Assembly: GCF_000816845.1 (NCBI RefSeq) | Contig: NZ_CP006880.1 | Location: forward strand, 1,426,001 to 1,490,000 | DNA from: Rhizobium gallicum bv. gallicum R602sp | Lineage (GTDB): Bacteria > Pseudomonadota > Alphaproteobacteria > Rhizobiales > Rhizobiaceae | Length of the DNA: 64,000 nt | Reading direction: 5' to 3' | The notes under the pieces: model-generated | What the model was told of the DNA's origin: nothing | Databases searched by the model: none | Seen by the model: only the letters and a program-made list of their open reading frames with translations | Part shown: positions 1 through 8,758 of the stretch, piece by piece | Numbering within the stretch: position 1 is the first letter of the stretch | Layout: each line of letters opens with the position of its first letter | Program-made: the position numbers and the translations under genes

Positions 1-750
1 CCCAGCCGCCGATCCTGGGCGCACGGTCCCGAACTTGATGAAGCAGGCACCGTCGCCTGCTTCGCTGCGCGGCCCATGGTGGCACACGGCAAAACCGTCC
101 AAGCCCGCACCCGCCATATCGCCGAGCAGGACCGTCTCCCCAAGCTCCTGCGCCTCTACGGCCTGGATTTCCGCCCCCAGGTCGAGCCCGTCGTAAAGGG
201 CGCCGGTCAAGTCGCGGCAGGACTTAAGGCATTCCACTTTCTGCTCCTCTGTCAGATCGGAATACCGCGACCAGCGCACCGGCTCGGTCTGGTTGTGACG
301 GACCGGCGCCGACATGATGGCCGTGAGGAAACGAGCCCAGTAGCCGTACTTCTGGTACAGGCCCACATGCTTGGCGCTCTGGGCGAAGGTGAACAGGCCT
401 GCATGCCGCGTGCCCCATTCATCGAAGCTCGCCGTGACGGCCTCGACGAGCCGCGCACCGATGCCCCGGTCCCAGAGGTCGGGGCGGATCGTCAAGGGTC
501 CGAAGAAGCCGACGCTGCCCCAGCGGGTTGCGAAGTTGGAGCCTACCAGTTCGCCGCCCACCTCCGCGGCGAAGGCGGTGACGTAGGGCGCCTGCCAGCG
601 GCCGCGTACGTAGTCGCGGTCGGACCAGAACGTCTCTGGTTCGGGTGCTCCCAAGAAGGTGCCAAAGGCCAGACGGAAAATTCTTTCGGCTTCCGGCAGG
701 TCGGTCTCGGCCAGCGCGCGGATGGCTACGCTCGGTGCAGCCGTTCCCAT
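1..750 (-). CDS. GNAT-family N-acetyltransferase (3' end beyond window)
   Basis: Reading the minus strand from an ATG at 750, preceded by GGGAGGGCG, gives 250 uninterrupted codons to the left edge, so the C-terminus is missing. The N-terminal half looks like a GNAT acetyl-CoA-dependent transferase: a first strand and helix (VAIRALAETDLPEAERIFR), a central strand (FFGPLTIRPDLWDRGIGARL) matching the V-x-P-x-x-x-x-x-G-x-G/A acetyl-CoA loop, and a late G-L-Y-x-K-x-G-Y motif (GLYQKYGYW). The substrate cannot be told. The gene is monocistronic as far as visible and diverges from the gene at 896. The fold call is firm; the role is open. Confidence 0.8.
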   Translation of the reverse strand, partial: MGTAAPSVAIRALAETDLPEAERIFRLAFGTFLGAPEPETFWSDRDYVRGRWQAPYVTAFAAEVGGELVGSNFATRWGSVGFFGPLTIRPDLWDRGIGARLVEAVTASFDEWGTRHAGLFTFAQSAKHVGLYQKYGYWARFLTAIMSAPVRHNQTEPVRWSRYSDLTEEQKVECLKSCRDLTGALYDGLDLGAEIQAVEAQELGETVLLGDMAGAGLDGFAVCHHGPRSEAGDGACFIKFGTVRPGSAAG

Positions 751-895
751 ATCGCCCTCCCTGGTTCGCTAAGGGCGCTATTTTACTCTTCTCCAGAGCA
801 ACAGTCACGTCGCATGGGAGATGCCGGCCACCGGATCGGTCCTCTGGCGGCAACATCCGTCAGGTTTCTGCCACTAGAATAATCTTGAGGCAATT

Positions 896-1825
896 ATGTC
901 TCATTATCCAGAGAGCGTAACATCTACAGCCAAAGATCGAAGTTTTTATCTGGTCTTTAGTAGGATATGTCTTCATATTGTTAAAGACTCCACAAGTGGT
1001 ACAGTGATGTTACTCAATGATACCGTATTTCCCGCCGCTCAGGCAGCATCATTCTGCGTTCTGGACAGACTTTTGGCCTGCGAGAATGCCGAGCTATCAT
1101 TTTTGTACTTTCACTATGAGGCTCGCTTCGTCCTTATCATGCGCGCAGCGGGTGCACCGGCAAGGTGCGAAATCATTGAAGATTTCGAGGAAAAAACTGG
1201 GCCGGCCGCCGACAATTACTTCCGCGAATTTGCAGCGGCTGTGCTCGAAGTCAGATCCAGCGAGCTCGGACTTTATCTGACATCCGCAATTTCTCCGGCA
1301 GAGGGCTTGGCAAATGGTGCGGTCGGGATCGCAAGGCGTGCGGGACGACCGAGCGACGCGCTTGCCCTGGAAAAGCTGACCGCCGCAAGTTTCCTGATTG
1401 GCCAGTTACTCAAAACTTTCGCCGAGATCGCAAGCGACGTACCGCAACACGACGCCCTGCCCGGACTTGTCTTACATCGAGCCCTTGACGCGCTGACCAT
1501 CCTTTTTGACCTGCGGGTATCATCGCTGCGCAGTTTCGACGGCATTGAAGCTTATCGGGAACGACTGCTGATCCTGATCATCGCGCTGTCGACGATGGCA
1601 GCGAGCGCACAAGAAGCAGAGGCCGTCAGTGTCGAGATCGCAGGCGGGACAGCAGAAAGGTCGGTGACTTTCATCCAGAAGAACGCCACACTCATGTTTC
1701 CATTCATGAGCGGTCGGGACGCCGCGATCCTAAGGCGCGCCGTCAATGGCCTTGGCGCGCGGCTTTCGGTCCAGCGTGATAGCCAGACCAATATTACCCG
1801 CGTCCAACTCGTGATTCGCCAGTGA
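896..1825 (+). CDS. hypothetical protein, possibly degenerate histidine-kinase-like
   Basis: A 309-residue ORF with an ATG at 896, supported by GAGG five bases upstream. I do not recognise the family. There is no signal peptide and no clear membrane segment. The last ~30 residues (GLGARLSVQRDSQTNITRVQLV) vaguely resemble the end of a GHKL ATPase domain, and a helical stretch near residues 190-235 could be a dimerisation region, but no N, G1 or G2 box is visible. It converges on the sugar transferase at 1889-2560 and may belong to the same exopolysaccharide neighbourhood. Function unknown; that it is a real gene is likely from amino-acid composition and the RBS. Confidence 0.6.
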   Translation: MSHYPESVTSTAKDRSFYLVFSRICLHIVKDSTSGTVMLLNDTVFPAAQAASFCVLDRLLACENAELSFLYFHYEARFVLIMRAAGAPARCEIIEDFEEKTGPAADNYFREFAAAVLEVRSSELGLYLTSAISPAEGLANGAVGIARRAGRPSDALALEKLTAASFLIGQLLKTFAEIASDVPQHDALPGLVLHRALDALTILFDLRVSSLRSFDGIEAYRERLLILIIALSTMAASAQEAEAVSVEIAGGTAERSVTFIQKNATLMFPFMSGRDAAILRRAVNGLGARLSVQRDSQTNITRVQLVIRQ

Positions 1826-1888
1826 GGGCTGCAACGGCTGCTTACTCGCACAGGCACAGTCCTGACCGCGCCGCCATCAGCGATCTTT

Positions 1889-2560
1889 TCAATGATCGAG
1901 CTGAAACCTTTCAGCCTGGAACAGACCACCAATCGCGCGGACCAGGATTTTCAAATCGCCCAAAAAACTCCACTGCGCGGCGTAGGAAGCTGCCGCCATT
2001 TCCCCATTTCTGACACCACCAGCCGTGGCGTGGCAATCGCTGATCATGCCTGGTCTACAAAATTGTGCAGAGCTGCCCTTTTTTACAAAACCGCGATCAA
2101 CAGGCAGCGATGGCGGACCAACGAAGCTCATGTCACCGAAGAGCACGTTGAGAAGTTGCGGCAGATCATCAAGCCCTGTTCGATGAAGAACTCGTCCAAC
2201 GGGCGTTAGCAAAATATCGTCCTTCAACCTTTCCGTCATGATCCAGCTTGCAAGCTCGTCTGGATGGCGCGACAGATGCTGGCCGAGCCGGAGGCGCCAG
2301 TCGACCGGCAATTTCCGGAAGCTGTAGCAGTCAAACGCCTCTCCCCCGGGTGAGCGCCGCCTTTCAAAGTGAAGGATCGGTCCGCGATCGGCCAAACGAA
2401 CAAGTAACGCGATCGCAATCATCAGCGGCAGAAGGCAAATGATAGCCACACCCGCCAGAACAACGTCAAAGATCCGTTTCTGTGCACCGCCCGCAGGCTG
2501 CGGGATGTGTCGATCGCCGTGATCACGAGAGGGATTGGCAAAGTCGGCATCGTATTTCAT
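1889..2560 (-). CDS. bacterial sugar transferase (ExoY/PssA-like), divergent
   Basis: A member of the polyprenyl-phosphate sugar-1-phosphate transferase family that starts exopolysaccharide repeat-unit assembly at the inner membrane. The order fits the family: KRIFDVVLAG, a membrane segment (VVLAGVAIICLLPLMIAIALLV), GPILHFERRRSPGGEAF, then the catalytic block LHRTGLDDLPQLLNVLFGDMSFVGP. Two usually conserved motifs differ: KFRTM is replaced by SFRKLP and the terminal GPRP by GPPS. I chose the ATG at 2560 (223 aa) because GGAGG lies at good spacing; a longer frame reaches 2725 but adds a segment unlike the family. It diverges from the ExoX-like gene at 3020. The family is clear; the changed motifs leave activity uncertain. 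Confidence 0.82.
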   Translation of the reverse strand: MKYDADFANPSRDHGDRHIPQPAGGAQKRIFDVVLAGVAIICLLPLMIAIALLVRLADRGPILHFERRRSPGGEAFDCYSFRKLPVDWRLRLGQHLSRHPDELASWIMTERLKDDILLTPVGRVLHRTGLDDLPQLLNVLFGDMSFVGPPSLPVDRGFVKKGSSAQFCRPGMISDCHATAGGVRNGEMAAASYAAQWSFLGDLKILVRAIGGLFQAERFQLDH

Positions 2561-3019
2561 TCTGAGGCCTCCACAGCGTTGGCCATTTAAATCGTAATGA
2601 TTAGTATTTTCAAGCAGAATCTCATGTATACCTCGAAAGCATGAACTACGTCCTCGAATACCCCACGTTACTGTAGGTAGCGTTACGTCAGGATCGATTT
2701 GCACGAGCACATTCATCTGACGCATAGACTTCTGATTTTTGCTGATGATTCACTATCGCATACTTAATAAGCTTCTATCTTTCTGATTACTGACGCCTTC
2801 TCGACATTTACCGCAAAGGTTGTCATGAAAATTCGTGTTTAACGACTTTTTAACGATGACATCTTTTTGACATCTTGTCTGTTGAAGGTTTCTGTCGACG
2901 CATTGAGCATGGTAACACTGCAACAAAGAACTCAGTTATCTCTGATTGTGCGAAGTATTGCGGGACGATGGAAGAAGGTCCCAGATCAGAGTGTGCGTCG
3001 TGAGGCCGGAGGGGAGTTC
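2561..3019. other. intergenic region between divergent exopolysaccharide genes
   Basis: About 460 bases separate the sugar transferase start from the ExoX-like start. The stretch around 2730-2890 is clearly more AT-rich than its neighbours and should hold the two divergent promoters. I see no convincing -35/-10 pair or long inverted repeat. Both flanking frames can be extended into this region, but neither extension has a ribosome binding site. Confidence 0.5.
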
Positions 3020-3256
3020 ATGTACGCACCCAGGGTATTTGTTTCGATGGCCGCCGTGCTCATCGCTTTCTTTTGCGCGATATTATGGATGCAAGGGTCC
3101 GTCCTCAGTGCGTTTGCCGATAGTCTTGTATGCGCTGTCCTGATCCAGAGCGGGTATTTTCTCGGGGTCCTGTTTCTGGTTTGGCACGAGGACGTGTCCA
3201 GGCCCTCTCGCGCCCTTGATATTTCGAGCCAGGCGGTCGGTCCCCGATCCCGATGA
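3020..3256 (+). CDS. ExoX/PsiA-type exopolysaccharide production repressor
   Basis: A 78-residue inner-membrane protein starting at the ATG at 3020, with GGAGGGGAG just upstream; a longer in-frame ORF from 2867 has no such signal. It begins MYAPRVFVSM, has two hydrophobic segments (about residues 8-25 and 34-54) with VLIQSGYFLGVLFLVW in the second, and a short polar tail. That is the architecture and sequence style of rhizobial ExoX/SyrA small repressors. In Ensifer and Rhizobium these counteract the ExoY/PssA sugar transferase after transcription. Here such a transferase is divergently encoded next door, so a matched pair is a reasonable inference. Confidence 0.8.
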   Translation: MYAPRVFVSMAAVLIAFFCAILWMQGSVLSAFADSLVCAVLIQSGYFLGVLFLVWHEDVSRPSRALDISSQAVGPRSR

Positions 3257-3439
3257 GGTCACGACCCTTCCGAGCAGCCCCAAGCATGGGTGTTCGGATC
3301 GGTCGAGAGGCGAGGTGTTATCCGCTCTCGCGTGAAAATCTGCGCCGCTTTGCACACTGCAGAATTGACTTCGCTCCTCAGAGGTCAGATGAAGGAGCGT
3401 TAGTTCATGCGTGGCGGCGGTTGGTGAGATGAAAGCCGG

Positions 3440-4579
3440 ATGAGCAGATTGTTTGTCGACGCCATTGTCGTTGGCGCAGGCGTCATCGGCCTGGCGGTTG
3501 CCCGCAAGCTCGCGCTTTGCGGCCTTGAAACCATCATTGTCGAACGCGCCAACGCAATCGGCACAGAAACCTCATCCAGGAACTCTGAAGTTATCCACGC
3601 CGGTCTTTATTACCCGCAGGGTTCGCTGAAGGCGACGGTCTGCGTCGAGGGCCGGGCAGCGCTTTACAACTACTGTACACGCCGCGGCGTGGAAGCGCGA
3701 CGGGTAGGCAAAATCCTGCTTGCCGCGAGCCCCGAGGAATTGCCCAAGCTTGACGCGATTGCTGCGGCAGCCAAACGCAACGCCGTTTTCGATCTCCTTC
3801 CGCTCACACCGAGCGACGTCGCCGACCTCGAACCGGAGCTGAACTGCGCCGGCGCGCTGTTCTCGCCATCGACGGGCATCATCGACAGTCACGGCTACAT
3901 GCAGGCGCTGCGCGAGGATTTCGAGACCGCCGGCGGCATGCTCGCCTTCCATACGCCGGCTATGGCAATCAGGTGCGGTGGTGTGCGGATTAGCCTGACC
4001 ACGGGCGGAGCGGAACCCACCGAAATCGAGGCCGACTTCGTGGTCAATGCCGCCGGCCACGGCGCCCCCGGCCTTGCGGCAAGAACAGCGGGACTTTCCC
4101 CCAAGATGGTGCCGCCGCAGTGGTACGCCAAGGGCAATTACTTCGCGCTTTCCGGGCGCCAACCCTTTTCGCACCTCATCTATCCAATGCCCGACCATGC
4201 CGGCCTTGGAGTCCACGCAACGCTCGACCTCAACGGGCGCTGCCGTTTCGGGCCTGATGTCGAATGGGTCGATGAGAATCATTCGCTCGATGTTGCTGCC
4301 TCCCGCGCGCAACAGTTTTATGACGCAATCCGCCGCTATTGGCCAGGTTTGCGTGACGGCGCCTTGCAACCCGATTATGCCGGGATACGGCCAAAGCTTC
4401 ACGACGCAACCATGCCGATGCCGGACTTCCGCATCGACGGGCCGCAGCTGCACGGCGTCAAAGGTTTGGTCAACCTGTTCGGGATCGAGAGCCCGGGTCT
4501 GACAGGTTCGCTTGCGATTGCGGATATGGTTGCGGTCGCACTTGGAGTTGCAAGCGGCAAAGAAGCATTCCCAGTCTGA
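3440..4579 (+). CDS. FAD-dependent oxidoreductase, L-2-hydroxyglutarate oxidase-like
   Basis: A 379-residue DadA/LhgO-family flavoprotein. The N-terminus holds the dinucleotide-binding motif VVGAGVIGLAVARKLA followed by an acidic residue at the end of the second strand (IIVER). It continues with SSRNSEVIHAGLYYPQGSLKA, a signature of the L-2-hydroxyglutarate dehydrogenase group, and ends with a C-terminal FAD contact (NLFGIESPGLTGSLAIADMV). It probably oxidises a 2-hydroxyacid or related substrate and passes electrons to oxygen or the quinone pool. No partner gene adjoins; two other flavoprotein genes follow on the same strand with long gaps. The substrate is inferred from the subfamily only. 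Confidence 0.85.
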   Translation: MSRLFVDAIVVGAGVIGLAVARKLALCGLETIIVERANAIGTETSSRNSEVIHAGLYYPQGSLKATVCVEGRAALYNYCTRRGVEARRVGKILLAASPEELPKLDAIAAAAKRNAVFDLLPLTPSDVADLEPELNCAGALFSPSTGIIDSHGYMQALREDFETAGGMLAFHTPAMAIRCGGVRISLTTGGAEPTEIEADFVVNAAGHGAPGLAARTAGLSPKMVPPQWYAKGNYFALSGRQPFSHLIYPMPDHAGLGVHATLDLNGRCRFGPDVEWVDENHSLDVAASRAQQFYDAIRRYWPGLRDGALQPDYAGIRPKLHDATMPMPDFRIDGPQLHGVKGLVNLFGIESPGLTGSLAIADMVAVALGVASGKEAFPV

Positions 4580-5224
4580 TCGATAACCGGTTCTCGTGCT
4601 CTAGCTGCCTTAAAAAGCTTACAGGCGGCCCGTGTTTAATGCACGCATGGAGCGGGGATCTCCTCCACCCGAACTGGGCCCGGAGCGTAAGGCGAGCAAT
4701 CACGAAACCCATCACATGGCAAGGCAGTGCGCCAAGATCACGTATCCGAGCTTTCCTTGCAACCGCCATAATCCGCAATCGGCGCCTTCTCGCATGATGC
4801 CACTGCACGTGCCTAGGCGATAAATGTCGGAATCAATAAGATCGAAATTCCGATCCTTCCGAGCCGTCGTATCGAATTATTCTTGAGTATACCCTCGTCA
4901 ATATTATAAATTTCTACCAGTATCTCTACCGCTGTTACACGCAATGATCGCATCGAATACTCTTTGAATACTCACTGAATACCCATTTCTAACACATCAA
5001 AAACGATGCATTTTTCCATATATATAACGTGATTGAACACTATTTCAAACTTATGATAGTAAAATAAACATTGCTTGAACTTCAGAACCATGCTTCCGCT
5101 TCTTTCGTGAGAGTCATTAGGATTTTTTAATCCAAAATCTTCTTGAACCCCACGCCTGCATACTCTTTTACATTGAATGCATTGCAACATATCGCATCAT
5201 AGCTAACATTGTGACGGGGCCGCA
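4580..5224. other. long AT-rich intergenic region
   Basis: 645 bases without a supportable gene. From about 4860 to 5215 the sequence is strikingly AT-rich compared with the flanking coding DNA, with runs such as ATATATAACG. An inverted repeat with arms TCGGAAT/ATTCCGA spans 4827-4853. A 72-codon minus-strand frame at 4972-5190 has a low-complexity translation and no RBS, so I do not call it. The region may hold the promoter of the GMC oxidoreductase gene, or be transferred non-coding DNA. Confidence 0.5.
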
Positions 5225-6847
5225 ATGATTTCAGGGCGTATTGATGACATGCCAGGTGATACCGATGTCCTCATCGTCGGATCCGGACCGGTCGGCCTCA
5301 CCCTTGCCAAAGAGCTTCGGCAGGCCGACAAGCGCGTTCTCGTTGTTGAGTCGGGCGGGTTAGACCCATCCACGGCTTCGAACGAACTTGCCGGCGCCTT
5401 GATCCTGGAACCCGCCACCCACGACGACGTGCGCATCTGCGTCTCGCGCCAATTCGGCGGAACAAGCAACCTTTGGACCGGGCGATGCCTTCCCTTTGAT
5501 CCGATTGACTTTGAAGATCGATTTCCCGATGGGCGGTGGCCTATTTCCTATGACGAGATACGGCCGTTCTACGACCGTGCCGTGGAATACGCCAACTGCG
5601 GCCAGGGGTTCGTCGATAAGGCGCCACTTGCCTCGGTAGACGCCCGTTTCGAACTAACGCGTCTTGAACGATACAGTCGTGATCCGAAACTGTTTCGCGC
5701 GAGCCTTCAGCAATTCAGCGAGGATAGGGGACTGACAATCCTGCTGAACACCACCGTCGTGGATCTGGTCCTGACGGAAAATAGCAGCGTCAGCCATGTC
5801 GTGGCCCGTCACAAAAACGGTCTTGCCTATCGCATTTCATGTAAACGCGTGGTTCTCGCCTCAGGTGGACTGGAAGCGGCGAGACTTCTGCTCAACATCC
5901 AGCGGCGTCACCCGCTGATGTTTGGCGGACCCCATGGAGCGCTCGGCCGTTATTACATGGGCCATCTTTTCGGGCATGTTGCTGCGCTCAGATTTTCGAA
6001 CAGACCGGCCGAGGCACTTTTCGACTTCCACCGGGACGAGACAGGCGCATATGTGCGCAGACGCATCGTGCCGAGCGATACGCTAATCAACCAGCATCAT
6101 TTGCCGAATGTGGCGTTCTGGCCCGATGTGCCGGCCCTTTCAGATCCGCAGCATGAAAGTGCCTTCTTGTCCGCCGCTTACCTTGCCTTGAGCTTTCGTC
6201 CACTCGCACGGTACCTCACGCCTGAAGTCATCCGCCGGCATCATGCAAGCCGTCTTGACGCAATCGCCGGCCATCTCAAGAACCTCGCCGTTAACCCGAC
6301 CGAGATCGTCAGGCACCTACCCGGCTACCTGCGCAATCGCTACGGGCGAAACGCCAGGAAGCCCGGCTTCTTCATCAATAACAGCCGTCGAACGTACAGG
6401 CTTGCTTTCCATGCCGAACATTTCCCCGACAGGCAAAGCAACGTGCGCTTGTCTGACAATGTCGATGCTTTCTTCGTGCCACGGCTGACGATCGACATGC
6501 GCGTGCCTGACGAAAATATCCGTGCACTCGTTCGCACCCATCGTCTCCTGAATGACTGGCTAGAAGGAAATTGCCTGGGCCAGCTCGATCTGAATCGCAG
6601 TGACGATGCGCTTGCAAGTGCCATCGCGACACGTATCCGCCATGGCACGCATCAGATTGGGCTGACACGCATGGGAACGAACCGCAACGACGCCGTCGTC
6701 GACGGGAACTTGAAAGTCTTCGATCTTGCTAACGCATATATTGCGAGTTCCTCTGTCTTTCCGACGTCGAGCCAAGCAAACCCAACATTGACAGCAATGG
6801 CCCTTGCCATTCGCCTCGCGCAGCACATCATCCAGCCGGCGCCCTAA
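5225..6847 (+). CDS. GMC-family oxidoreductase
   Basis: A 540-residue FAD-dependent glucose-methanol-choline type oxidoreductase. The N-terminal Rossmann motif is VLIVGSGPVGLTLAKEL, followed by VVESGG. A GMC-like FAD segment RQFGGTSNLWTGRCLPFDPIDF lies near residues 77-100. The C-terminal segment YIASSSVFPTSSQANPTLTAMALAIRLAQHI is the usual GMC end, with Asn in the catalytic position of the NPTLT motif. There is no signal peptide, so it is cytoplasmic or membrane-associated. The start could also be the ATG at 5249; neither has a strong RBS. Likely substrates are alcohols or sugars; the true one is unknown. A flavoprotein gene follows 190 bases downstream. Confidence 0.85.
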   Translation: MISGRIDDMPGDTDVLIVGSGPVGLTLAKELRQADKRVLVVESGGLDPSTASNELAGALILEPATHDDVRICVSRQFGGTSNLWTGRCLPFDPIDFEDRFPDGRWPISYDEIRPFYDRAVEYANCGQGFVDKAPLASVDARFELTRLERYSRDPKLFRASLQQFSEDRGLTILLNTTVVDLVLTENSSVSHVVARHKNGLAYRISCKRVVLASGGLEAARLLLNIQRRHPLMFGGPHGALGRYYMGHLFGHVAALRFSNRPAEALFDFHRDETGAYVRRRIVPSDTLINQHHLPNVAFWPDVPALSDPQHESAFLSAAYLALSFRPLARYLTPEVIRRHHASRLDAIAGHLKNLAVNPTEIVRHLPGYLRNRYGRNARKPGFFINNSRRTYRLAFHAEHFPDRQSNVRLSDNVDAFFVPRLTIDMRVPDENIRALVRTHRLLNDWLEGNCLGQLDLNRSDDALASAIATRIRHGTHQIGLTRMGTNRNDAVVDGNLKVFDLANAYIASSSVFPTSSQANPTLTAMALAIRLAQHIIQPAP

Positions 6848-7038
6848 CCTTTCTCTTCTGGTGACCGCCGATTGCCGAGATGACTTTCAACCAGCCTGAT
6901 GGCTGCAGTTGCAGGTTCTGATTGATCTCCATAAATCTTATAGATTAATTTACTGGGACGGCGCCAAATATCGGCTAGGCCGGGCCTCAAAGATGCGTCA
7001 AGCTACTCCGGATCTCGAACCCAGTTGGATCAGCAGCG

Positions 7039-8451
7039 GTGACGAAAAACGAAGTGGATAGCGTTAAAAGACCCGCCATTGCCATCGTTGGCGGCGGCGT
7101 TTCCGGCGCGGGTGTAGCCTTTCATCTCGCAAGGACAATGCATAGGCTGCCACGCGTCATCGTCTTTGAGCCGCGCCGCGAATTGGGCCGCGGGCTTGCC
7201 TATGATACGAACGATCCTTCCCACCGCATCAATGTTCCGGCAGCCCGCATGAGCCTGCTTCCCGATGAACCGGAGGATTTTCTCGATTGGATTGCCAACA
7301 GCGATGGCGTCGCGGACGACCCGGACGCGTTATGGCCGAACGGCAATCTTTTCCCGCAACGCCGGCTCTTTGGCGCCTATGTCGCTGCGAGACTGCGCCC
7401 ATACCTTGAAAACGGTAAGGTCGAGCATAAGAGGACGCTCGTAAGAAGGGTGTTACCCGGCCCAAAGGAATGGTTGATCATCGATAGCAACGGCGATGAG
7501 ACACGCGCGGATTTCCTCGTGATCGCCACCAGCCATCCAGCGCCCTCAGCACCGCGCAGCCTCTCCGCTGCATTGGCCGGCCACCCGCGCTTTGTTGCCG
7601 ATCCCATGCGCCCCGGCTCGCTCGATCCCATTCGTCCGGACGATCGGGTCCTCATTGTCGGCAACGGCTTGACATCCGCCGACATCGTCGCGTCGCTGAC
7701 ACGCAGTGGCCATCATGGACCGATCACCTCGATTTCCCGCCGCGGGCTTCGTTCGCGCGGCCACGCACCCTGCCCGCAGGAGCCCTTCGGCGACTTCCTT
7801 TCGAAGCCGGCTACAAGCGCTGCAGCGCTCCTGCAGACCGTTCGAAAGACGATCGCGGGGGCGGCCGAAATCGGCGAAAGCTGGCATGCAGTCATCGATC
7901 AGGTCCGCAGCAACGGCCATGAAATCTGGCGCAATCTGCCTGTTGCCGAGCGGCGGCGCATCGTCCGCCATTTGCGGCCTTATTGGGACGTCCATCGGTT
8001 CCGCATCGCACCGCAGGTCGAAGAGGTACTGGATCGGGCGATCGTTGAAGGACGCCTCGAGATCCTTGGCGCTTCCGTTGCCGGTGCCAAAACCGACGGA
8101 GCGGCGATCGATATAGTCCTGTTCAAGCGAAGCGGCGAGCGCGTGGAGAAACGCTTCGATGCCGTGGTCGTGACCACCGGTCCTGCCCATGGCAGCATTC
8201 TCCAAAGCCAGATGTGGCTGCATGAGCTCAACCAGGGCGGCCATTTGAAGCTCGATCCGACCGGCCTCGGCATCGCCTGCAACGAGAGCTCAGAAGCAGT
8301 CGGAACGGATGGCCTGGCGAATTCATCACTGCTGATCTCGGGTCCGCTGGCGCGCGGCACCTTCGGTGAGCTGATGGGACTGCCGCAGGTAAGCGAGCAT
8401 GCCGTCTTCATCGCAGCCGAACTTGCAAAAAAACTGAAAGCGGTCCGATAG
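7039..8451 (+). CDS. FAD/NAD(P)-binding protein, YdhS-like
   Basis: 470 residues from a GTG at 7039. The N-terminus has AIVGGGVSGAGVAFHLA and a long first domain with GRGLAYDTNDPSHRINVPAARMSL, typical of the uncharacterised FAD-NAD(P)-binding (YdhS/NAD_binding_9) group. A second nucleotide-binding motif, VLIVGNGLTSADIVASL, sits near residue 205, so both FAD and NAD(P)H may bind. The C-terminal TDGLANSSLLISGPLARGTFGELMGLPQV is also characteristic. Members are thought to be soluble reductases or monooxygenase-like enzymes; no reaction is assigned. It is the third flavoprotein gene in a row on this strand. Confidence 0.8.
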   Translation: MTKNEVDSVKRPAIAIVGGGVSGAGVAFHLARTMHRLPRVIVFEPRRELGRGLAYDTNDPSHRINVPAARMSLLPDEPEDFLDWIANSDGVADDPDALWPNGNLFPQRRLFGAYVAARLRPYLENGKVEHKRTLVRRVLPGPKEWLIIDSNGDETRADFLVIATSHPAPSAPRSLSAALAGHPRFVADPMRPGSLDPIRPDDRVLIVGNGLTSADIVASLTRSGHHGPITSISRRGLRSRGHAPCPQEPFGDFLSKPATSAAALLQTVRKTIAGAAEIGESWHAVIDQVRSNGHEIWRNLPVAERRRIVRHLRPYWDVHRFRIAPQVEEVLDRAIVEGRLEILGASVAGAKTDGAAIDIVLFKRSGERVEKRFDAVVVTTGPAHGSILQSQMWLHELNQGGHLKLDPTGLGIACNESSEAVGTDGLANSSLLISGPLARGTFGELMGLPQVSEHAVFIAAELAKKLKAVR

Positions 8452-8758
8452 CGTCGTGTGATCCCTGACGAAGATCGGCCCCCTCGCCCCCGATGTCCGC
8501 ATAGGGTGCGCGAACATTAACCAACTGTAATTCTTACATTTTTGCAATGAAACCGTAATGAACATTTAATTTGTAAATGCGGCTTGACCAAAGCATATCT
8601 CTCCAAGACGCCATTTCTTGAACCGGCAGCACTCGCTACAGTTTCGATGATTGTCCTCTGGAGGCCAAAGGATTGGCGCCACGTTCACCCGACGCCCGCG
8701 TTCCCCGGCATGGAACCAAGACGCCGCCATGCAGTATTTTCGCAAGGAACCTATCACC
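8452..8758. other. degP upstream region
   Basis: 307 bases. The central part (about 8510-8585) is AT-rich and should carry the degP promoter. I see no clear sigma-factor consensus or stem-loop. The degP frame is open back to 8651, but that extension lacks a signal peptide and an RBS. Confidence 0.45.

Noticed and set aside
76..882. 268-codon plus-strand ORF
   Set aside because: It lies antisense to the GNAT gene, which has an RBS and recognisable motifs; the translation of the plus frame is Arg/Gly-rich shadow.
4972..5190. 72-codon minus-strand ORF
   Set aside because: It lies in the AT-rich block, with low-complexity translation and no RBS.
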